Assembly (NCBI GenBank): GCA_014155875.1
Contig: JACEFZ010017896.1
Location: forward strand, 118,727 to 182,726
From: Cepaea nemoralis
Lineage: Eukaryota > Mollusca > Gastropoda > Stylommatophora > Helicidae
Direction of reading: 5' to 3'
DNA: 64,000 bases
Shown: positions 46,685 to 56,930 of the stretch, in pieces
Numbering within the stretch: the stretch's first letter is position 1
Layout of the letters: each line of letters begins with the position of its first letter
The notes under the pieces: model-generated
The model's input: only the letters and a program-made list of their open reading frames with translations
Databases searched by the model: none
Told to the model about the DNA's origin: nothing
Made by a program: the position numbers and the translations under genes

Positions 46685-48143
46685 ATGATGCCACAGATGA
46701 AAATTAATCGTTATGGTGCTAATCCCGTGAAGTCCCATCAGGCGGTGATAGTGCCGGGCCCCCTGCCTCGAGGGGGTCCACCCATGACTACTGGTGGTCA
46801 CCTTCCCCTGTGCTGTGGAGTCAAGGCACAGAGGAGTAGGTTAAGAGCTATTGACCAAACACCCCGGACACTCAACATACTACAATGGAATGCAGAAGGA
46901 GTTTATAACAAGAAAGCCTCCCTAACACAGCGTCTTCATAAAGATAGAATAGATGTGGCATGCATTCAAGAGACACACCTCAACGCCAATCGCACATTCT
47001 CAGGTCAGAGGGATATCAGGCCACACGTTTCGACCGCGAAGGACACAAAGGAGGAGTTCTAATACTTACACGAAATACAATACCTTGCAGCGAAGTATCT
47101 GTGATCTCTGACAACCAAACGGAAATTATAGGTGTTGATATAATGATAAAGGACGTGAAAATAAGAATCTACAATCTGTATAGCCCAGCAGATAAGGATC
47201 CTTACACTCTCAAACATGAAAATAACTGACACAAACTGCATTATTGTCGGAGACTTTAATAGCCGTTCAGAAAGATGGGGATACCCAGATACTGACAAAA
47301 GAGGAGATGAAGTGGAGGACTGGGAAATAGACTCAAATCTCCATCTACTCAACAAAGCGGATGACACACCGAGCTTCTACTCCAGAAGATGGCTTACCAC
47401 TTCTACTCCAGACTTAGCTTTCTGCACAGGAGACATCCTCCACAAAATCGATCGCCATGTGCTGGACCAATTAGCAGGTAGTGACCACAGACCAATCAAG
47501 CTTGTAATGAATATGGAGTATGTTCCACAGGAGCAAAAGCCCTTGCCCCGCTGGAATTACAAACGAGCAGATTGGGACAGATTTGCCATACTAACAGACA
47601 AATATTGTGAAAACATAAATACACGATATGGCAACATAAAGCAAATGGTGGAAAGTCTAAACAGAGCGATAATACAGGCAGCCACTGAGTCTATTCCAAG
47701 AGGAGCGAGGAAAAATTACAAACCATACTGGACTGAAGAACTACAAAGTTTGGAGGACAAAGTTGAAGATGCCAGGAAGACAGCAGAGAGAGAACAAACA
47801 ATTGAAGCGAACATCTCTCTCAAAGCCATCTCAGCAAAATATAAAAGAACAGTAAATCAAACAACAAGAGATTGTTGGAGGGAAAAAAACAGAAAACCTG
47901 AATTTTGACAGGGATGGAAACAAACTATGGAAACTAGTGAAAGCCATGAACAATGAAGGACCTAGAAACAAACAAATAACAATTAAACAAGGAAATGCCT
48001 TGCTTACAGGAAAAAAGGCTGCAAATGCACTAATGGAACACTATGCAATGCAAACCACATTGATATTACAACCGAACAGAAGAAAGCAATCAAAGACAAA
48101 CAGATACATCATAGAAATACAGAGACAGCAGCAGAATATATGA
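46685..48143 (+). pseudogene. LINE-A ORF, N-terminal and endonuclease part
   Basis: Starts MMPQMKINRYGANPV, with a Pro/Gly-rich leader (VPGPLPRGGPPMTTGG) matched by LINE-B, then the endonuclease: LNILQWNAEG, CIQETHLN (metal-binding Glu), IYNLYSP, IVGDFNSRSERWG, STPDLAF and GSDHRPI (catalytic Asp-His). These are the standard motifs of the exonuclease-endonuclease-phosphatase fold that nicks target DNA. Frame changes occur near 47005, 47215, 47885 (in a run of seven A) and 48050. The linker then contains YKPYWTEELQ and WREK, as in LINE-B. All catalytic motifs survive, so decay is recent. Confidence 0.9.
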
Positions 48144-50534
48144 TGGCAAATCTAACAATGGAAGAAATGGAACAGGCAATGAATACCCTAAAAAAGAAGA
48201 AATCACCAGGAAAGGATGGAATCACAAATGAAATGCTAATAGGACTAGGCACCAAGGCAAAGAAGAAACTACTAGCAGTCCTAAATAACAGCTGGAAGAG
48301 AGGAATAGTCCCACAGGCATGGAAGGAAGCTATACTAATACCAGTCCCAAAGAAAGGAAAAGACCTGGAAGAACCAAATGGCTATCGACCTATCAGTCTA
48401 CTTAGCTGTGTAGGAAAATTAATGGAACGCATTATCAATGGCAGGCTAACATGGCATCTGGAAGAAAACAAACTCTTAACACCACACCAAGCAGGATTCA
48501 GAAAGTACAGATCTACTGAAGATCAAATAACCTATATAGCTCAGGAAATAGAGGATGCCTTCCAAGAGAAAAAGCACACACTAGCAGTCTGGATAGATTT
48601 AGAAAAAGCATTTGATAAAGTATGGAAGGAAGGACTGAAAGTAAAACTGCAAAACATGCATGTTTGTGGAAAAATGTATAAATGGATCAGCCACTACCTT
48701 GAGAACAGAACTGCCAGGACAAAAGTACAAGGACAAACAAGCAAAATGATGCTGCTTGGAGCAAGGTGTCCCCCAAGGAGGAGTTCTTTCACCAACATTA
48801 TTCCTAGCATATATAAATGACATCACAGAAAATTTTCCAGCCAGAGTACACACATCCTCCTTTGCAGATGACCTAGCCATATGGACATCTGAAGAATATA
48901 TTAGTACAGCTAATAGCAGAATACAGCAAGCCCTATTAGCGCTAGAGGACTGGTCAAAATCATGGCTAGTGAAGATAAGTGAGGAGAAAACAACGTGCAC
49001 AGTGTTCTCCCTCTCAACTAAAACTCAGCAACCTAAGCTGGTATTGAATGGAAAAATATTGCGCCATGAAGAAAATCCAAACTATCTAGGAGTCACCTTT
49101 GATCGTCGCCTGACATGGAAGACACAGGTTGAGAAAAATCGAACAAGAGCAAGGCAGAGAATGGCAATCATGAAAAAGCTTGCTGGTACAACGTGGGGAG
49201 CAGATGAGAAAGTTCTCAAGAAGTTATATACTGGACGGGTGAGGCCAGTACTGGAATATGGCATTGCAGCTTGGGCAACAGCAGCTAAGTCAAACTTTAA
49301 CAAAATAAGTAGAGTCCAAAACCAAGGAATGCGAATCATAACTGGAAGCCTGAAGACAACGCCTATTAATGAACTAGAAAAGATCACTTGTTTACAACCA
49401 ATGCAGGATAGAAGAGATAGCAGAGCCCAGCAACAAGCAGAAAAATTTAGAAGATTGACAGACCACCCTATGTACAACAGATTTAATGGTTTTGGAAAGG
49501 GAAGACTGAAGCGTAGCAACTTTGTAGAAACTGCAAAACGAAGGATTAGGGCAGATCCTATACTTAACATATCAACAGTCAAGCCCATACACAATGCACA
49601 CAAGTTCCCAGCTTGGAGACAGCAGCAACTGCCTGAGATGATAGAAAACATTCCTGGTATTGAGAAAAAGAACACTCAGCATGAAACCGAAAGAAGAGAA
49701 ATAACCCTAAACTACATAAAAGAACATTACCCAAGCAGGAATTGGACCCATGCATATACAGATGGATCAGCCAAAAATTCAATAGAGAATGGAGGAGGAG
49801 GAATTCTCCTAAATTTAAAAAATGGAGTGAAAAAAACACATTCAATGGCAACTGGAAAATTTTCAAGTAACTTCAAAGCGGAGGTAGAGGCTCTGAAAAC
49901 TGCAGCAGAAATGCTCCTGATGGAGGAAAATAAAGAGAAGCAAATAGCTATCTTCACAGATGCAAAGTCAGCTGTCTCAATACTGAAGAGCAATAACAGC
50001 ACAGAACTAACTGACCTAAGAGCAGCACTCCATGGTCTATGCCAGAAATCCAAAAAAGTTGTAATACAGTGGATCCCATCACATTGCAGTATACCTGGAA
50101 ACGAAGAGGCTGACAGACTGGCAAAAGAGGGCGGACGACTACCACAGCCTGACATAGACATAACCTATAATGAGGCAAAGAGGTTGATAAAAAGCACTTA
50201 TAGAACCAAATGGGAATCAGAGCATCCAGGCCATCAGAAGGATGATGCATATTACAAACTCGACCGAAGAGAACAAGTAGCAATCTTCAGACTCCGCACA
50301 GGACATAACAGGCTGAAATACCACTTGTTCAATAAACTAAAGATAGGAGATACCGATGAATGTAATTGTAGAACTGGAAAAATGACAGCAAAACATTTGC
50401 TGCAGGATTGCCCAACGTATGCAGAACAGAGAAAGATATTTTGGCCCACACCTGCTTCATTTGAGGACAAGCTCTATGGAGATATCAACAAGCTAAAGTT
50501 GACCGCAGCTTACTTTAACTACTATACAGGTTGA
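48140..50534 (+). pseudogene. LINE-A ORF, reverse transcriptase and RNase H part
   Basis: First frame (48140-48755): SPGKDGITNEML, YRPISLLSCVGKLME, GFRKYRSTEDQ and WIDLEKAFDKVW (palm motif A). A frameshift near 48755 precedes EQGVPQGGVLSPTLF (motif B) and SSFADDLAIW, the F/YADD catalytic box. The second frame (48756-50534, 592 codons) continues with NYLGVTFDRRLTW and the thumb. The RNase H domain then keeps all four acidic residues: YTDGSA (about residue 334), KAEVEAL, IFTDAKSAV and GNEEADRLAKEG. The end has C-x-C-x7-H-x4-C (CNCRTGKMTAKHLLQDC). A single correction at 48755 would join both frames, which could be a base-call error. Confidence 0.92.
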
Positions 50535-50560
50535 CATTTAAAGGTGCATGAAGACCCAGA

Positions 50561-50950
50561 GGCATGAAATGGAATATTGCTTGGATAGCAAATCCATTAT
50601 GTGGAAAGTCCAAATCGAAAGCTCGCTGTGTGGGCTTCATAAAAGGTGGAAAAGTGTCCTAGTGGCACGAAATGGAATATTGCTTGGATAGCAAATCCAT
50701 TACGTGGAAAGTCCGAATCAAAAGCCCATTGTGTGGGCTTCATAAAAGGTGGAAAAGTGTCCTAGTGGCATGAAATGGAATATTGCTTGGATAGCAAATC
50801 CATTACGTGGAAAGTCCTGAATCAAAAGCCCACTGTGTGGGCTTCATAAAAGGTGGAAAAGTGTCCTAGTGGCACGAAATGGAATATTGCTTGGCTAGCA
50901 AATCCATTACATGGAAAGTCCGAATCGAAAGCTCACTGTGTGGATGTCAT
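50561..50950. repeat. 103-bp tandem repeats in the LINE-A 3' UTR, 3.7 copies
   Basis: Units begin aaatggaatattgcttgg at about 50568, 50671, 50774 and 50878. They also contain gcaaatccattacgtggaaa and ggcttcataaaaggtgg. They are nearly identical, so young. Confidence 0.93.
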
Positions 50951-51245
50951 CTGCAGACTGCATACTTCTGGTTTCCGGAAGAACAGCCTATGGTGAACGG
51001 AAGGCCCAATATACGGAAGTGAGGCTAAGCAGCCATGTGCAGGACGTGACGATTCCTTGGGTGAGCCCAGTACCAGAGCGCTATGTATCGGCTCTGCAAG
51101 TATGGAAGCCTCCTTGGATGGCGGGGAATGCCCATGGTCTGCCCCTGCCTTCCCTTGAGGGCTGACCAGGATCTTTGGCTGTTCTATATGGACCAGCTGG
51201 GATGGGGGATAACACCACAACAGTGAGAGTCAAACATCCTAAGAA

Positions 51246-51392
51246 ACCCCCGGGAAGGTTAACCCGGTCAACAAATGCCCGCAGAAGTCGGATGTGTCGG
51301 CCTAACGGCGCAAGAACGCAGCTCTGCTGTAAACAGGCACAACGCAATCACATCCGGAAAAAAACTCCGGATGAACGAAGAAGAAGAAGAAG
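51246..51392 (+). mobile_element. SINE-3 module forming the 3' end of LINE-A
   Basis: Starts cccccgggaaggttaaccc and ends with a stem-loop (catccgga ... tccggatg, A-rich loop) followed by aacgaagaagaagaagaa. It sits immediately inside the right TSD of LINE-A, so it is either the native LINE 3' end or an insertion into the tail. Confidence 0.85.
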
Positions 51393-51614
51393 AAATCTAG
51401 GTCATTAGTCTGATCATTTTGTTGGCTGGCCTGTGCAGAACTTCTCCCCCATTACAGTCTTTCTAAATGTCTTTCTGTTGTAAGCCAGCTGCTTTGTCAT
51501 TATTGGTATCAAGTGTAAATTAGCTACCTCATCTTGAATCCATCTACGTTGTTGTAGTCCTCTTCTCCATCTCCTCCGCCCGACAGTTTTCTTTCGTAGA
51601 CTTTCTTGTCGTGT

Positions 51615-52620
51615 TCATCATCATCAAGTGCCATACCAGCCGGCGTAGGCGTTCATGTCTCTCCACAGATCTCGATCTTTGGTGTTCTAGATCAACTCTG
51701 CTGATGATATTCCTCCATGCCACCGTCTCAATTCACACAGCATCATTTCTCTTGGTCGGCCTCTGCCTATTTTCTCCTCGATCTTTCCATTTGTTATGAT
51801 GCTCTCTAGAGCCTCTCTTCTCATCACATGACCAAAGAAAGCTGTTTGTCTCTTTCTTATTGTTGCATGTGACGACTGTTTTAGTTTCATTAGCCCAATG
51901 TTTCCCAATCTTTTTTGTGCTTTCCCCCCACCTAAGCCTTTCTAAAATTCTTATTCCCCCACCCCTCCCCGCCACCCCCCCCCCTCCCGCCACCCCCCCC
52001 CCCCCCAAACATATACATTATGTTTAATATTCAAAAATTGAAATGTTCACTAAAGAAACTTGATTGATAGGTTTTAGGATGAAATAACTAGGAAATCATT
52101 GAGCAAACACAGTAAGTAAATTTTCAAAACATATAATGGAGAACTGAAATTCAAGTACAAAATAATTTTAATGAAAGATTTTTCTATATTATTTTAATTA
52201 TTAGTAAGTATTCATTATTTAAATTTAGTGAGATCATTGCGCTTGATGCTTGCTGCAAAGAGATCTTATGTCAGGTTCCAATTTAGTTAACAGTCTCCCC
52301 GTTTTGTTATATCCAGCCGATTTCTTCCATTTTCAAATTGCCCCCCTTAACAATCGAATTGCCCCCCTGTGGGGAGTAGGCCCCACGTTGGGAAACATTG
52401 CATTAGCCTCTTTCAGGCAAACGTCGATAGATACTCTGGCAGTCCAAGGAATTCGCAACATTCGTGTTAGGAACCACATCTCTGTTGCTTCCAAGTTCTT
52501 CCTAATTTATTCATTTACATTCCAAGATTCACTGCCATATAGCAAAACAGGTTCTATTTAGCACTTCAGCACTCTCTTTCTTACATTCAATGATAGTGAC
52601 TTATTGCATTTTCTGAAATG
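51615..52620 (-). pseudogene. RTE-1: RTE-like C-terminal copy split by hAT
   Basis: Minus strand, from 52620: KCNKSLSLNVRKRVLKC, a post-palm segment, then (after the hAT) RKRQTAFFGHVMRREALESI and GRGRPREMMLCELRRWHGG. It ends near 51617 in ggcacttgatgatgatg. The same protein frame is present uninterrupted at 56395-56930. The 5' part with the palm domain is missing, as in a normal 5' truncation. Confidence 0.8.
51896..52400. mobile_element. Non-autonomous hAT element (505 bp) with perfect 8-bp TSD
   Basis: Terminal inverted repeats caatgtttcccaatc and gttgggaaacattg. Target duplication cattagcc at 51888-51895 and 52401-52408. The related RTE copy at 56.68 kb shows the empty site (gaggccaatgaaac, reverse complement). 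The interior is AT-rich with long C runs at 51955-52007 and no transposase. Confidence 0.92.
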
Positions 52621-53167
52621 CACCATTAATTCAGTAGCATGTCCTTTACAGAACCTCGCTCCCATAACAACATTTCGAAAAACTTCTCGGTCATAAGCAA
52701 GAAGTTCCGCATCCGATACACCCATCTGGAGATCATCTGCCACATACTCCACCCATCTTCTCTGTGGCCTTCCACTTCCTCTCTTCCCGGGCATATACCC
52801 CTCCATGGTTGTTCTCTCCGAACTTTCATGACATTTCAGGTGACCAAAATATTTCAGTTTTCTTTGTTTTATGGTCTTCAGTAGCTAACCTTCTTCAATA
52901 TTCAGATCTTGTCGTATGGATGCATTTGTTCTTTTCTGTATCCAAGATATTCTTAGAACCGGTCAATAACATTTATATTCAAAGGCATTTATGAGCTATT
53001 CAATTTGTTTAGTAAGTGTTCAAGTCTCACAGGCGTATGTTGCAATGCGAAAGATATCAGTATTTGGAGGTAACAGAGCAACATATATTCGTCTTTCAAT
53101 TTCTTTCTTTGTGTCACCATTGTTGGTAATTAATGACCCAAGATATTCAACATTTTAATCCATCTCC

Positions 53168-53418
53168 GCCGGTCTCTCTGGCCGAGGGGTTACACGACTT
53201 TCTCTGTAATCCCGTTTATCCACGCAGGGTCTCGCAGCGGGCGAGAACTGGAAGCGTTTCTACCCCCGCTGGTGACTTGCGGGATAACTGAGCCGGCCGC
53301 TCAGAAAGCAATGGCAAACTACTAAGCGTAATCTTGCCAAGAAATCAACAATCAGCTGAAAGATGCTGCTGTTGACAGCGATGTCCTGTAAAAGGATATG
53401 CGAATAATAAAAAAAAAA
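53168..53418 (+). mobile_element. SINE-2 copy inside RTE-2, 11-bp TSD
   Basis: Head gccggtctctctggccgagg, body gagccggccgctcagaaag, caatggcaaactactaagcg and a poly(A) end. Flanks aatccatctcc (53157-53167) and aatccacctcc (53419-53429) differ at one base. Confidence 0.9.
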
Positions 53419-53472
53419 AATCCACCTCCAATTTTCCCTCATTAACATATATTTCTTTCTCCATAGTAGTTT

Positions 53473-53603
53473 CTTCTTCTTCTGCGTTCATCCGGATTTT
53501 TTTTTCTTCGGATGTGACTGCGTTGTGCCTGTTTACAGCAGAGCTGCGTTCTTGCGCCGTTAGGCATGCGGGCATTTGTTGACCGGGTTAACCTTCCCGG
53601 GGG
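53473..53603 (-). mobile_element. SINE-3 copy inside RTE-2, perfect 12-bp TSD
   Basis: Reversed module with the stem-loop (catccg ... cggatg) and GAA tail. ccatagtagttt at 53461-53472 and 53604-53615 flanks it. It lacks about 14 bp (tcggatgtgtcggc) relative to the 51246 copy. Confidence 0.9.
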
Positions 53604-53989
53604 CCATAGTAGTTTTATCTGTATGCATTATCTTTGTTTTTGCTATGTTAAGATATAAGTTGTGATTTTCACTATTCTTTTGGGTTGAGGTTATTAGTTT
53701 TTCTATACCATTCTGTGATGTGGATAGTAATACTGTATCATCAGCATGCCGAATCTCTGGTATTTCATGACATCGATACTTAGGGCATCATATTGTTTCT
53801 TTGTTATATAATCTCTGATATCTCTCATTATATTTTCGGCGTACAGGTTAAACAAATAGGGGGACAGCATATAGCCATGACGGACTCCTTGCATGATGTC
53901 AAATCAATTTAATGTCTCGCCATCTATTCTAACCGCTGCTTGTTGGTCTAGGTAAGCCTCTATGTATTTAAAATTATACCTCTAGTAAT

Positions 53990-54840
53990 TTAAAATTATG
54001 CCGCTAGGTATTTAAAATTATCCACTTGGTTAAGAATTTTCCTTTTTATTTCCATTTCACATTTTGATGTCACATTTTTCAATAATATCACCATTGTTAC
54101 TGCTTTCTTGATATTCAAGGAGAGTCCTTTCTTTACACTCTCCGTTACTAGAATGTCCAACAACTGTTGTAGATCTTTTGCATTATCAGCCACCAATACT
54201 GTGTCATCTGCATAACGTATATTGTTTATATTATAACCTCCGAATATATTCCTGGCTTCTCTTTGATCTCTCTCATTATTACTCCGCTATAGAGGAAGAA
54301 GAGATCTGGTGACAAAACACAGCCAAGTCGTACTTCTATTGTTATTTGTTCATAATTACCCTCTTTATTACTGTTTTAATTGCTGCTGCTTGGTTCCAGT
54401 AAATATGTTGTACTATTCTGAGATATTTCTCATCAATGTTGATATCTTCCAACATTTTAATTAATTCATCATGTTTTATTGCCTGGCATATTTCGCTGCA
54501 TCTCATCAGGTACATACTGGAGAAATCACACAACTTACGTGAATTAATTAGATAAATCCTTCAAACTGAAATATACACATGTTCGCACAGTAATGTCGAT
54601 TGTCTACCACGGTAATTTTAAACTGACTAACATGTCTTTATGCTTTGCACATCATGTTTTACTTTATCAAATGTCTTGGTATAATATATGAAGCACAAAT
54701 ATATGTCTTTTGTGTCTCTATTAATTTCTCTATTAGTGTTCGTAAAGTTTATATTGCATTGTTTGAACCCCTTCCTTCCACAAATCCATACGGCAATTCC
54801 TTGGACAGCCACAATGAGCAATCTGGATGTTTTTGAGGAA
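53990..54840 (-). pseudogene. RTE-3: RTE-like palm domain copy
   Basis: Minus strand: KDIYLCFIYYTKTFDKVKHD (motif A), DELIKMLEDINIDEKYLRIV, QHIYWNQAAAIKTV, CVLSPDLFFLYS (motif B), NIRYADDTVLVADNAKDLQQ (motif C, intact YADD) and LSLNIKKAVTM, ending FKYLA at about 53996. It abuts RTE-2 at a short triplicated aatttaaaattat stretch. It is similar to, but not the same subfamily as, RTE-2. Confidence 0.8.
54479..54649. mobile_element. 171-bp insertion in RTE-3 with 12-bp TSD
   Basis: The protein duplicates KHD across the insertion, and DNA repeats catcatgtttta at 54467-54478 and 54650-54661. There are no recognisable ends, tail or boxes. Confidence 0.6.
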
Positions 54841-54894
54841 GGCTAAGTCGCACAGACAACTTTTCCACAAACATCAGAAAGAAGCGGTAATTTA

Positions 54895-54957
54895 TTTTTT
54901 TTTTTTTGGGGGGGGGGGGGGGGGTGGGGGGTGGGGGGGGGGGGTGGGGGGGGGTGA
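54895..54957. repeat. T run then G-rich tract
   Basis: About 13 T then more than 45 G interrupted by single T. It may be an assembly-sensitive site. Confidence 0.9.
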
Positions 54958-55034
54958 CCACAATATACAGATACTGGAGTTTGTTGTGACGACCGGAAAG
55001 ATTTGCGGAAAGAGAGATTGAGGAAGACAACGTG

Positions 55035-55170
55035 AGAAATTTCTTGGCAGTCTTGCGTCATGTTAGGGAAGGGAGTCAACACAAGAATTGATCCATACCG
55101 TCGGAGATCAAAATTTGTGGGGAAGGCTAGCCCACGCCAGTCGGCAAGGCATCTGATGATGATGTGTTTT
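55035..55170 (+). other. Possible RTE 3' tail fragment
   Basis: Ends ggcaaggcatctgatgatgatg, the same GATGATG type of tail seen at RTE-1 and 56.9 kb. The coding part is not recognisable. Low support. Confidence 0.3.
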
Positions 55171-55252
55171 GTTGTTGCTGTTGCTGTTGTTGTTGTTGTT
55201 AATTTATGTCGTTACATTTTCATCGTCCGCCAGGAAAGAAACTGTCATTGTC

Positions 55253-55508
55253 ATTGCTGTCTATAGTACCTGGCGGTGTAGGACGAAACAAAAGGTGAAG
55301 CTGGAGTGGGGGAGGGGGGGGGGGGGGTCATTGAGACTGAGGGATGAAGGTCGCCTGGCTAGTGTAGTCGCCGTGATCTATGCAGGTTAAGGGTTTTCTT
55401 TTTTGCCCCCGACAGGAAACAAATCCATCACCTTACCGAGGATTCGAACCTGGGTCTCACGAATAGGCTACAAGACGGACGTTATTGCCACACAGCTAGC
55501 CGCTTTCA
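55253..55508 (-). mobile_element. SINE-5 copy, reversed
   Basis: The reverse complement carries gaaagcggctagctgtgtgg, acccaggttcgaatcctcgg, aagaaaacccttaacctgc and gccaggtactatag. A long G run (about 55309-55327) lies within. Confidence 0.8.
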
Positions 55509-55593
55509 GCAGAGAAACTATCTTCACAACTGCCCACTTTCTGTAATTTTGCTTCGTTGGAAAATATATCTGTTGCCATATCAGCTCTAATGG

Positions 55594-55887
55594 AGGCTAG
55601 CATGGCCGAATGGATACAGCGCGAGTTCTTAAACATCCGGTGTGCTGAAGCCGAGATAGCGGGTTCAACCCTCACACCGGTCAGCTGGACCAACATTTTG
55701 GCTTCTCGCCCCTGACTTGGGAACGCAAATTATAAGTACCTCAGAAGTCGGAGTGGGTGCGCCTGATGGCAAGGAACACAGGTAATAGGAAAAGCTAATC
55801 CACACGCAAAGATGAGTCCAATGGACCAGAAGTATTAGCACGTATACTACACTTGAGTTCAAAGCGAGCGAACACCCAAAAAAAAAA
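55594..55887 (+). mobile_element. SINE-1 copy, full length
   Basis: ggctagcatggccgaatgg, gcgggttcaaccctcacacc, gtgggtgcgcctgatggc and gaacacaggtaatagg, then a tail of about 11 A. A single 34-bp segment is retained but diverged (ggaccaacattttggc). Confidence 0.85.
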
Positions 55888-56149
55888 TTAAATGGGTTTG
55901 ACTTATTTGTGTTTTTGTTACATCGGGATATGTGTTTTGTTGATTACTTTGCCCTGACACTGACTTCATTACTGTTGTATAGAGGCCTAATATTGCCGGT
56001 CTAAGATTTGTATTCACCCTTTGTAAAGTTCAATGCAACATATTAAGGAAATACAAAACTTGGAACGGCAATATTATCAAACACTGCACAGTCATTACAA
56101 ATACACCCTTTAGTTCCCAATTGTTTTGTTGATAATAATAGTGTGGTGT

Positions 56150-56345
56150 CGTGTACCCCCTTGTCAACTAGACTCGCATGTCTAGTGTCCACCTTCGTGC
56201 CCATCGATTCCTTCTTCTTCTCTCGGGAACCACACCTTCTAGTTTCGTTCTTTCCAACCTGCCATGACATTTAATATGATAAAAGTATCTCAGTTTACGG
56301 GACAAGACGCTGTTTCTGACTCCGGTCACAGACTAGTAATAATAA
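56150..56345 (-). pseudogene. RTE-like C-terminal fragment
   Basis: The minus strand reads RKLRYFYHIKCHGRLERTKL, then EGVVPERRRR and ARRWTLDM, the basic C-terminal region of RTE-like proteins. It is opposed to the neighbouring plus-strand copy. Confidence 0.6.
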
Positions 56346-56394
56346 AGATGACATTAAACCACAAAGAAATAATTCTTTAGGAAAGAACAAGCTG

Positions 56395-56930
56395 TAATTA
56401 TAATATCAGATGGAAGATGCACAGCAGAGATTAAGAACAGAAAATGGTAAGTAAAAGCTGCATTTAAGAAAATGAAGGATATCTTATGCAATAAGTCACT
56501 ATCATTGAATGTAAGAGAGTGCTAAAGTGCTATATAGAGCCAGTTTTGCTGTATGGCAATGAATCTTGGAATTTAAATGAACAAATTAGGAAGAACTTGG
56601 AAGCAACAGAGATGTGCTTCCTGAGGTAAATGCTGTGAATTCCTTGGACTGCCAGAGTAATTAATGATTGCCTGAAAGAGGCCAATGAAACTAGAACATT
56701 AAATTCAACAATAAGAATGAGACAAACAGCTTTCTTTGGTCATGTGATGAGAAGAGAGGCATTGGAGAACATCGTGACAATGAGAAATGATGATGGTTGG
56801 ACTGAGACGGTGGCATGGAGGAATATCATCACCAGAGTTGATCCAGAACACCAAAGATCGAGATCTGTGGAGAGACATGAACGCCTACACCAGCTGGCAG
56901 GGCACTAGATGATGATGAGAGAAAGGACGT
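56395..56930 (+). pseudogene. RTE-like C-terminal copy (same subfamily as RTE-1)
   Basis: SDGRCTAEIKNRKW, FKKMKDILCNKSLSLNVREC, YIEPVLLYGNESWNLNEQIR, KNLEATEMCFLR, IPWTARVIND and MRQTAFFGHVMRREALENIV, ending ggcactagatgatgatgag. In-frame stops and a lost GRGRPR block show decay. It gives the empty-site sequence for the hAT at 51896. Confidence 0.85.

Larger units (their letters stand above)
46408..51392 (+). mobile_element. LINE-A: near-complete RNase H-bearing LINE with TSD
   Basis: Perfect 13-bp duplication aaatctaggtcat at 46395-46407 and 51393-51405 brackets a 4985-bp insertion. Order: a 277-bp leader, one long ORF (short N-terminal extension, apurinic-type endonuclease, reverse transcriptase, RNase H, CCHC-like end), a 3' UTR with 103-bp repeats, and the SINE-3 module with a (GAA)n end. 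Such LINEs nick the target, copy their RNA at the nick and insert the cDNA. The endonuclease + RT + RNase H architecture places it in the broad I-type group (I, Nimb, Ingi and relatives); the exact clade needs phylogeny. The ORF has five frame changes, so it is probably inactive unless these are sequence errors. Confidence 0.9.
52621..53965 (-). pseudogene. RTE-2: RTE-like reverse transcriptase with two nested SINEs
   Basis: Minus-strand order: YIEAYLDQQAAVRIDGE, QGVRHGYMLSPYLFNLYAEN (motif B), RHADDTVLLSTSQNG (motif C, Y to H change), NLYLNIAKTKIMHTDKT, [SINE-3], EKEIYVNEGKLEVD, [SINE-2], YLGSLITNNGDTKKEIERRI, thumb with stops, KLKYFGHLKCHESSERTTME and GYMPGKRGSGRPQRRWVEYV. Removing the SINEs gives a continuous, though decayed, protein. 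Both SINEs carry TSDs. Confidence 0.85.

Noticed and set aside
49082..50283. Long minus-strand frames opposite LINE-A
   Set aside because: Shadows of the reverse transcriptase and RNase H coding strand.
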